This document shows positions 51,573 through 64,000 of a stretch of 64,000 nt of DNA, one piece after another. A program made the position numbers and the translations under genes. The notes beneath the pieces were generated by a model. It worked only from the letters and a program-made list of their open reading frames with translations. It did no database searches and had not been told where the DNA came from. The DNA is from Whitmania pigra (lineage: Eukaryota; Annelida; Clitellata; Hirudinida; Haemopidae): positions 477,001 through 541,000 of the forward strand of contig JAJTWR010000332.1 of the NCBI GenBank assembly GCA_021613335.1, in the 5' to 3' direction. Each line of letters starts with the position of its first letter. The stretch's first letter is position 1.

Positions 51573-54500
51573 TATTTATTTTATTATATTATTATTATTA
51601 TTTTCATCATATCAATCATCATCGTCTCTAGGGAGAATTTTTGTGGAGCAAGGAGATGACTGGTTACATTCTCAGCTCCTTCTTCTACGGCTACATTGTC
51701 ACCCAATTTCCTGGAGGATGGTTGGCGACTCGTTTTGGAACGAAGCACATCTTCGGAGGTGGAATGTTCATCTCCATTGTGGCCACCTTCTTGACTCCTT
51801 TGGCTGCGAGAAGTCACCCTTACCTGCTTATTGCTCTGCGAGTGCTCATTGGTTTGGCTCACGTGAGTTCATTCAGTGGAACTCTTTGGCGGCATGTTAT
51901 GATAAAGCATGATGCTTTAACGTTTCAAACTGATCTACAAAATATTATTTTTAAATCTAGTATTTTGGGTGAATACTTTTTGAAAACAATTGAAATGACA
52001 TCTCTTTAACTCTGCTAGTTCAAATTTATGAGTAAATATTTCTTTTGAAATACTTGACAATTATTCAGCAGTATACCGTTTAATCTGAAAGGATCCTCTT
52101 GCATTTAAGTTAAACAGCCAATGGATTTAAAATTATTTCAGGTAAAACTCACTCAACAGTATTGTTATTATTTTCCATGCTTGTACAGGGAGCCGGTTTT
52201 CCAGCTACTCATGTTCTTTATAGTCTTTGGTTCCCACCCCTTGAGCGAACGAGGTACATCACATTCTCCCATGCAGGTAAAAATGCTTGGATTGTTAGGT
52301 TTTTAAGCAATGATTTGGTATTAGAAATAAAAAATCTGATGATTTGAAATAGGATTTAATGTAGGATAAAAATCAAGTTATATTAATTGTGCTATGATAT
52401 TCGTAATTCACTATAATGTTTGCATAATTAATTGCATTTTCTTCGACACAGGAACAATGGCAGGATCAATAGTTGCACTCTCAGTTTCAGGATTCATTTG
52501 TGACATTCCCATAGACAATGGATGGCCTTTCATATTTTATATCTATGGTCTGTCATCATTTGTAGATAACTTTTAGATATTTCAACCTTTAATTTTTCAA
52601 CTCTCATTAAAATGCTAATTTCTTTAAATTATTAACGAAAACAAAAAATTAAATTTTCCTATTATCCTCAAATGATTCAAAATGTATTTGTTTCTTTGAA
52701 ATATTTTTTGCTGGAGTTCATTTAAATTTAAGGAAGGCATAAACACAATGAATGTACTACTTGTATAATTTAATGTTATAATGAATTGCTACTTAATAAT
52801 TAAGTTGTTAAAAACGTTTTTTGTATGCATTTGTTGCTTTTCTTTATGAAATTGTGAGATATTTTTGCAATGACTGGATTGCAACGATAAGGAGTTTTAA
52901 TAAGTCTATTTTTTGTAAGAAAAAATAATTATGTTCGTTTACTCAAGAAGCCATATGGTTTTATATATTATAATATCATAGTTCAAGATTCATTTTGTTT
53001 TTAGATTTAAAAAAAGAATACTATTTATAGCGTATTGTTAATAATATTAATAACATTACATTAAAAGGATATTATGTGTCGTTTGACAGGAGCGGCTTCC
53101 TTGTTGTGGTTCATACTGTGGAATTATTTCGTGTACGACTCACCTCTCAAACATCCGCGCATTGACCCAATTGAGCGGGAATACATTGTCTCCAAGATTG
53201 GTCTCTCCGTCTACGGCGATGTTATGGTAAGCAGCGAAAGTCACAAATTGGATAAATAAATAAATTTATTCAACAACGAACAACTCGCTCAAATAATCAG
53301 GAGTTCATCAACTTGGTGTTATTTATAATAAATATTTCTAATTATTTATGCTTATAATTAATTTAGAACTGTTTATTCATTTGCTTTTTCATCTCGAAAT
53401 GTTTGCTTGCCGCTCGGTTGTTGCCTTCCAAAAATAGTCTACAACACTATCACCAGCACTGCTATCATCATTATCGTTGTCGTTATCATCGTCATCTTCA
53501 TTACCATAACTTCATTATAACTATACTACCAGATTCGTTATTAACCTTTGTTATATTTATGTAAAATTTCTTCCTCATAACTCTTGCTTCCATCATCATC
53601 ATCATCATCATCATCATCGTCGTCGCCGTTGATTTTTTCTTCAGCACCGTGAAAGGATACCCTGGTCACATTTGCTCAGATCATTGCCAGTTTGGGCCAT
53701 TGTTGTCACGCATCTGGGAAATAATTGGGCCAATTATACAATTCTTGTGTGCATACCACTTTTTATGAAAGAAGTCTTAAAGTTTGATACCAAGGAGGTT
53801 GTTTTACAAATTGGATTCGTGAATATTAGTTATGATATTAAGTATAAAAATAAAGGACAATTTTAAAATTATAAATTATTGAAATAAACCGGGATTTCGT
53901 AAGCTTGGAAAGTTTTCAAGGTTGTTTATTGAGCAAGTATTCAGTTATTGGAGGCTTGGATCTGGATTTATAGAGCTTCTGGCCGTCTCCTATGATTGAA
54001 ATTTGACCCTCGAACCTTTTAACTTAATTGTCATAGGCGTCGTCGCAAATGCAGGGACGTAATTTGGGGGCCGTTAACCCCCTGACTTTGGACCAGACCT
54101 AAAATAAAGTCATTTCCTCAAGCTTTGCATGGGTTCGCCCCCTTGTAGAATGCTGAAATGACGTCCCTGCGCAAATAATAAACTTAATCAATATTAATTT
54201 AATCGTAAAAATGTATTAATTCCTAGTTCAGGGTTATAATAATGTTAAATCTCGTAGCGATGTTAACAAAATAAATTCAGTAATGCGTAAAAATAAATTT
54301 GGACATGAAAAGGACATTTCATGTTTATGTTGCCAGAATGGAGTTCTGAGTTCCTTGCCTTACGTCCTAAGCTTCTTCGTGTCAATTGGGTCAGGTCAAC
54401 TAGCTGACCTGCTTATTAGGAAGGATATCCTCTCAACTACCAACACCAGGAAGCTCTTTCAGTTGTTATGTGGGTCAACTAATCACGTGAATAATTCACT

Positions 54501-55804
54501 TTTTATTGGTCTAATATTTTATAATCGATCCTTCTCAAAGTTTTAAGGAAAGGAACTTTTTAAATATTAAGCAATCAAGTCTATTAAAATATAATATTTA
54601 ATCGTTTATATTTATTAAATAAAATAGATTGTATGTGATTTTTTAACCAATCATTTTATTCTGCAAAAGATTTACTTGAATATCGGATGGTAATTTCGAA
54701 AAAGGCTTGCCAAAAATAGCTATTCAAACTCTTGCATTAATAGCTCAAACAAAAATAAATTGAATAGAAAAATTTTTAACATTCTAAATTATGCTAAACA
54801 AATTATACACAGCCACCAGAGTTCGTAAATAAAAATTAGGAGACATTTTAAGAGAAGAAGATAACATTAATCCATTTAGGCTCAATATCCTGCCTAAAAC
54901 GAAGATCGAATGATGTCTGTCGGAAGCAGTTCAATAGAACTTAAACTTAGCATAGATTTTCTAATTAAATTTATTTAAAACAATACTATCAAAGAAAACA
55001 AGCTGATAGATATAAATATGTTAAGGTACAAAATAGCATTGGCGATAATGACTATCTAGAGTTCTAAAATTTAAAGTGAACGTTACCCATATAAATATTT
55101 TTATTTAGCCTCAGGTATACCTGCCATATTGTTGGTGGTTATAGGGTTCATAGACTGTCGAAACAGGTACTGGGCAGTACTTCTCTTGTGTCTGATTGTC
55201 AGTATAAACAGCTTGTGCAGAGCTGGTTTCATGGTTAACCATGTCGACATTGCACCAAGGTAAGAGGCACACATTATTGTTCTTATTCTACATATAATTA
55301 ATAATGCAAATGTAATTGAGGTGATTTAAGTGTAAATTCATGGCATGCTGTTTACATCGATTAAACTTACACGTATTAAACATATTTTTCCAGGTATGCC
55401 GGTCTCTTGTTTGGCATTTCAAACACACTCGGCACAACACCTGGTATTCTGAGTCCAATTGTGGTAGGAAAGTTGACAACTACGGTAGGTTGGGCTTTTT
55501 CCGACGCCTTTCACATATCATTAAAGCTCCATTATTAAAGGATTTCCAAATTTTTATAATCAATTATCACTCACATTTAGCTATTATTTATATTTAATTC
55601 CAGGGTACAAGGGAGGAGTGGCTGATTGTGTTCAACATTTGTGCTGCTCTACTGGTAGGCAGTTGCATATTCTACCTCATCTTCGGCGACGGAAAGTTGC
55701 AGAAGTGGTCGTCTCCCAGCATCGTGGAAGTTCGTACTGTGACTTGTGAAAAGACTAATCCGTCTGACGATGGAATATCGGATCGTCTCGTGACGAAGAT
55801 GTGA
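49185..55804 (+). CDS. Sialin-like SLC17 anion/proton transporter
   Basis: Eleven exons: 49185-49311, 50125-50573, 51632-51862, 52189-52276, 52452-52547, 53090-53226, 53645-53797, 54337-54469, 55109-55259, 55394-55484, 55604-55804; 618 residues, longer than human sialin (495). A 12-helix MFS carrier of the SLC17 family, which exports sialic acid or moves glutamate/phosphate across lysosomal or vesicle membranes. Matches: FFYLLRVNLSLAMV (TM1), GYILSSFFYGYIVTQFPGGW (TM2), ATHVLYSLWFPPLERTR, IDPIEREYI, LRSLPVWAIVVTHLGNNW, NGVLSSLPYVLSF, VNHVDIAPRYAGLLFGISNT. The N-terminus is Asn/Ser-rich. The first luminal loop is expanded (about residues 86-197) and carries NRT, NST, NHS and NAT sequons. It is closest to sialin (SLC17A5) among the members I can recall; the exact substrate is not determined. 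Confidence 0.93.
51458..51603 (+). repeat. (ATT)n microsatellite in SLC17 intron 2
   Basis: About 145 bp of ATT repeats with regular AATT breaks, ending less than 30 bp before the exon 3 acceptor. Confidence 0.95.
54052..54169. mobile_element. 118-bp MITE in SLC17 intron 7
   Basis: Starts CAGGGACGTAATTT and ends GAAATGACGTCCCTG; flanked by 8-bp repeats CGCAAATG / CGCAAATA (seven of eight). Same family as the 25213 element. Confidence 0.8.
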
Positions 55805-56867
55805 ATTAAATGTCACACGATTATTTTTTATTTTACTTGAATTAGTCAATTTGTGCTTCAATAACAATTGTTATTATTACTACCATCGTTAATGTATTAT
55901 CATTCCAATAACATTGTAATCGTTATCGATTGTGCGTTATCGATGTCGCATCATTTAAACTATTCAGTCAATATTTGCTAATATTTATAGTGCTGTTAGT
56001 CAAGTTTTGTCGTTTAATAAATTACAGAATTATTTAAACTGACAATCATTTCGACCAAGCCTTTAGGCTTAATTACGCGATTATTAAAATTGTTTGGTTA
56101 TTTTTGGATTTTTAAGAATTAATTACATGTTATATGCTGTGGATGTCACAAATAAAAGTAATCAAATGGATATTTGTGTCATAACTGCCTATCACAAATG
56201 ACCCTGAAGCAACATAAACTCCACCTCATGTAGGAGTGTCATCTTATTAATCTAAAAATAAAATAAAATGTATGAATAATATTATTTAAAAGTAATTTGA
56301 AAATAAAATCTGTAAACATTCTATGGCCAGCTTTCACAAACAGCATTAAGAGCTTCTTAATTTCTCCGATTCGACACCCAAAAATATCCCACAATTTTCA
56401 CCTGCGTCGGTGCTACCTGTTGGTCCTGTTTATTGTCGTTACCATGACAATAGCATCGATCCAACACAAAGCAACATCAATGGAAAATGACCAAAGTACA
56501 CGGATGGAACCGATTGGTGAAAAGCGTCCTAATGTGACAATATCGGCTTCGCATTTGTTGTGCAATATTTTCAGCACATTTATTTCATATATTATCACAA
56601 TTAACGCTGAATGGTCATTGATCTATAAAAAAAAACTCAACGCAATTCTGAGGCAAAATTTCAATGTGCCTAGTGACCCCCTTAGAGTTCTCGGATGCCG
56701 TATTTCAAACTCACCTGATTGTTTACTTGAGTGCTTCTGAAGAATCACGAACCTTTTACGTTAACTTAATGCTTCATTTTAATTGTTTTAATTTAAAAAT
56801 ACATTATGAACAATTCAGTATGGAAACTTTCACGACAAATAGTAACAAAAGAAACTTCATGAAAAAA
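55805..56867. other. Intergenic region between convergent SLC17 and xylulokinase genes
   Basis: Holds the SLC17 3' UTR with AATAAA signals near 56013 and 56153. The 147-codon open frame at 56297-56740 has no motif I recognise and is probably chance or repeat-derived. Confidence 0.5.
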
Positions 56868-58213
56868 AACTTTCCGCGCTTTTCTTTCCGCAAAGTTTTT
56901 TATAACAGTCTTAAAATTCAGTCCATCGGCAAGTTCTCAATGTAGAGAGGAATGGCAAGTCTGTAAGCCTTGTCTGACTCATCGATGGTCGAAGGTAGTT
57001 TTTTTTTAATAACTTAAGTTTGGAGAATGAGCGTTCACAGCTAGCAACACTAATAGCCTGGTTAGGAAGATACGAACCAGGATCACAATAATAGGGCAGA
57101 ATCCACAAGATGATATCTCTGCATGAAGCTCAAAAGTTGAAGATGTCCATAGATGTTATCTTTTCTGAAGCTTCCACAAAATACTTCAGTCTCTTCCTTA
57201 TGGCAAAGAACTCTTCTTTCTCTACATAGTCATCGACTATGCCAGACTGGAAATCATAAAATTCATCAAACAGGTTTGACGGTGTGAGAAAGGCGTATTT
57301 GTTTGCAAGGTCATGAACTTGCTGAAATCTGCCAGATTGTTGATAATACTTAGCATTTCCGAACCCGAATTAAACCGATTGTTCAGAAATTAGGTTGTAA
57401 TAGGTTTTATGAAAACATTTATGCTAATATTTTTTAATTTCTTAATAATTTTATTTTACATAGACACATAATAAAGGTTTTTGGTTTCAAATAAGTATGC
57501 TGCTTGCTTCACTTCCATAGTCTACGTCCATTTTGCTTCTAGTCGCACAGCATGCCTTGTAGTGCATCTCCTTTGGACTTACGTATTTTACTACTCTACT
57601 TCTAGCGAAAAAATGTTCTCGGCTTTAGGCAACATTGTCTCCATTGCAAGAATAAACCTCACTCCAGAAACTAATAATCTCGCCTATGTCCAGCAGAACT
57701 GGTCCAAAATAAAGGTTCACAACTGGAACTATGTTTCTGAAGATCACATGGAGGAAGGTGAAGAGACTGATGTGATTAATTCTGTAGATTTTTAACACAT
57801 CTTCTGACGCTCAAATGAAGAATAAATACGTGCTCAAATGATTGACTTAATTTATTTAGTCACTCATGTCTGGAAAAGGGAAAAGTTCGATGCATTATTT
57901 GTAGGGGTGTTATTTCCGAAAAATTTCGGAATAACCCCGATCTTTCGGGTCCGTCTTGCGAAAGTTCGGAACAAAACTTTCCTGAACCCGATTAAAACCG
58001 AACATTCAGAATAAAATTATTTCCGATTACGCACGTACTCGAATAAACTCGAACGTCGAAGTTCCACGCTTAGTTTCTTTTTTACGAATTTAACGCTCCA
58101 CGCTTATTCCCATTTCAGAGCAGAGTTTTTTGGATTCGTCTATTGCACTGTCCATTTTTTTTATTTTTAAATTTTTACGCACTCCCTCAAAATACTGCCC
58201 CCTTTTTGGTACG
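56868..58213 (-). mobile_element. hAT-type transposon relic, copy 3 (interrupted)
   Basis: Same family as 11395 and 19955. The minus strand at 57060-56915 reads SVASCERSFSKLKLLKKNYL, the hAT C-terminal dimerisation motif and the best-preserved of the three copies. RVHDLANKYA-type and FFAERKKLRYF-type segments lie at 57330-57170. The relic resumes at about 58070 with ACGAATTTAACGCTCCACGC and ends with TACGTCACCACA (58202-58213). The interval from about 57335 to 58060 is a different, plus-strand insertion. Confidence 0.75.
57335..58060 (+). mobile_element. ZBED-type hAT remnant nested in hAT relic
   Basis: A plus-strand open frame at about 57481-57795 contains SSEKMFSALGNIVSIARINL then PETNNLAYVQQNW, the C-terminal dimerisation region of a ZBED-type hAT transposase. 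Downstream there is a strong inverted motif (TTATTTCCGAAAAATTTCGGAATAA). It splits the 56868-58213 relic, so it inserted later. The exact termini are approximate. Confidence 0.65.
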
Positions 58214-58417
58214 TCACCACATGTCAACCAATAATCAACATCACTACTATTTTAATATTTTTGGCATACAAACATCAACTGCATTTCCTATGGAGTTAAT
58301 GTAATCAACTAGTCAGTAATTTTAAGATGAGCTTCAATATGAAATTGTCACTGAAGACGTCCTAATGCATAAAGAATGATTAACGTGATGATGAACTTAT
58401 GTAGGTATGTGATAAGC

Positions 58418-62726
<4,309 letters not shown>

Positions 62727-64000
62727 TTAAACTGCAACGCCAAACAGACGAATAATAAAAATAAGATCAAACGATTATTATTAGCTGTAGCAAAGAGCGT
62801 TTACCACTAAGGTCATTCAAAAAGTTAATTTATAAATTACAGTAGTCTTGCCTGGAAAACTCAAGTCATTAGCTTTAATTAATAATAATAATACCTAAAT
62901 TTTACAGATGAACACATTTACAAATTACTTATTACAGCATCAACCAAATCTGCCCTGACAAGCCTTTTAAGGTAACTTCCCGCGACACCAAGTAGCAGAT
63001 ACGAAGAACTCAAAGCGCCATCTACAAAGGACCTCTTACCTAAGCTAAACTGGAGAACACCAGCCAGATACCCGCGCACCAATCGATCCACCAAGCTCCC
63101 CCCTAAGCATTGCCCCTTCAAAAATCTACAAACCCCCAACCACTTCGATACCAATGAACACTGCCTATAAAGACATTCACTAACATAAAACTCTTCTCAT
63201 GAAACAAGTCAAACTCTGAAAGCATTACAAAAATAATTCATTTCTGGACATCCAAGGCACATATTGCCATGGAAAATCTCAGATATGGCAGGACGAAACT
63301 GAGCTCAAACCATAAGAAAGGTCTGTGAACATTTACACCATCAATGAGTCATCTGATCAGCTATGGCAATGAGGAGAAAATAAAGCTCAATCTTAACAAT
63401 AGTTCCAAAGATTATGATGATGGCAACAAGATTTCTGGTTAAAAATTCCGATGTTTAACTGCCTGAAAGCATTTCTCAAAGAATTCCTTGGCCGCACCAA
63501 CGATCAAAAGAAAAGCAGTGCATCCCTAAATTTAATGCAAATACTGAATTACATTAATTGCATTTACTGAAACCTACCAGAACCAGAAAATTGTCATGTC
63601 AATTTCAAAATCAAATAAACATCATGATTCTGTTTTCGGAAGATGGACACAACATAATATTTGAACCATGAGGAATAGCAACAATATATCATACTGCTCC
63701 ACTACTTGGCAAAGTTTCAAATGGGAAACGGCCAACAGAATCCTTTCAATAACCATCGAAACCCAAGTTTTACATAACAATGTCATCAGCTTCTTTTGTG
63801 AAGATGGAAGTCAAATGACCAGGTGATCAAAAAGATATCAGCGAGTGATCATGTTTGATTTTAGAAGATGCTCAGAACGCACTGCAATCTCACATATCAG
63901 GCTTTACTGGGATGACTTACAAAGAGAAATTTGCAGTCAGCAGCAATCCTCTGTAGCCAAATAATTAGGATGACAATTAAGGCAATAACAAAAGAAATGT
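62727..64000. other. Region upstream of xylulokinase
   Basis: Contains the probable xylulokinase promoter. A GC-richer minus-strand open frame at 63154-62918 (see findings) looks coding-like but is unassigned. From 63200 to the window end the sequence is around 40% GC, with no gene I can support. Confidence 0.45.
62918..63154 (-). CDS. Unassigned coding-like open frame
   Basis: A 78-codon frame starting MVSKWLGVCRFLKGQCLGG and containing SFVDGALSSSYLLLGVAGSY. Its base composition is richer in G+C than the surroundings and the residue pattern is helix-like, with two GT donor-like sites (GGTAAGAGG near 63042 and AAGTAATTTG near 62929). No family recognised. It could be an upstream exon of xylulokinase, an exon of an unseen gene, or chance. 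Confidence 0.25.
   Translation of the reverse strand: MVSKWLGVCRFLKGQCLGGSLVDRLVRGYLAGVLQFSLGKRSFVDGALSSSYLLLGVAGSYLKRLVRADLVDAVISNL

Noticed and set aside
56297..56740. 147-codon plus-strand open frame
   Set aside because: No recognisable domain; composition suggests noncoding DNA near the hAT relic.

Overview
The window is about two-thirds A+T nuclear DNA from an intron-rich animal. Every long host gene is broken into short exons with GT..AG introns, and the gene set (Rab27, RalGPS, alpha-L-iduronidase, SHMT, Castor, a sialin-like SLC17, xylulokinase) is that of a bilaterian. Short introns, abundant ATT/ATC trinucleotide arrays and Copia, Gypsy, hAT and Merlin-type elements fit an invertebrate, perhaps a lophotrochozoan, but the sequence does not fix the species.

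Layout. 26-1072 (-): Rab27-like small GTPase, complete. 3499-8322 (+): RalGPS-like Ral exchange factor, 16 exons. 8.3-12.3 kb: intergenic, with a LINE fragment and a hAT relic. 12853-17004 (-): complete lysosomal alpha-L-iduronidase, 15 exons. 17.0-25.4 kb: repeat-rich block with a tRNA-like remnant, a 368-bp hAT-type MITE, a Merlin/ISXO2-like transposase fragment carrying a tiny retroposon, a roughly 890-bp compound microsatellite, a second hAT relic, a Gypsy/Ty3 element with an internally deleted pol, and another MITE. 26034-29440 (+): SHMT, probably mitochondrial, 12 exons. 32312-37749 (+): Castor-type zinc-finger regulator, 8 coding exons. 41.3-48.4 kb: tandem duplication of a small two-part unit (an acidic orphan gene plus a proline-rich exon), with a young Copia element inserted at the duplication junction. 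49185-55804 (+): sialin-like SLC17 transporter, 11 exons. 56.9-58.2 kb: third hAT relic, interrupted by a second, ZBED-type hAT remnant. 58418-62726 (-): xylulokinase, 19 exons, with a MITE in its last intron.

The host genes are unrelated housekeeping and signalling genes and do not form a pathway; two (iduronidase, sialin-like) are lysosomal. Host exon coordinates were derived by reading splice sites and checking that exon phases join; homology calls rest on recognised family motifs, not on a database search. The most unusual features are three ~50-58 bp retroposed copies of one LINE/SINE 3' hairpin, each with its own target-site duplication and nearly the same 5' end; the Copia element sitting at a tandem-gene junction; and a long ATT microsatellite that runs into a Castor 3' splice site.
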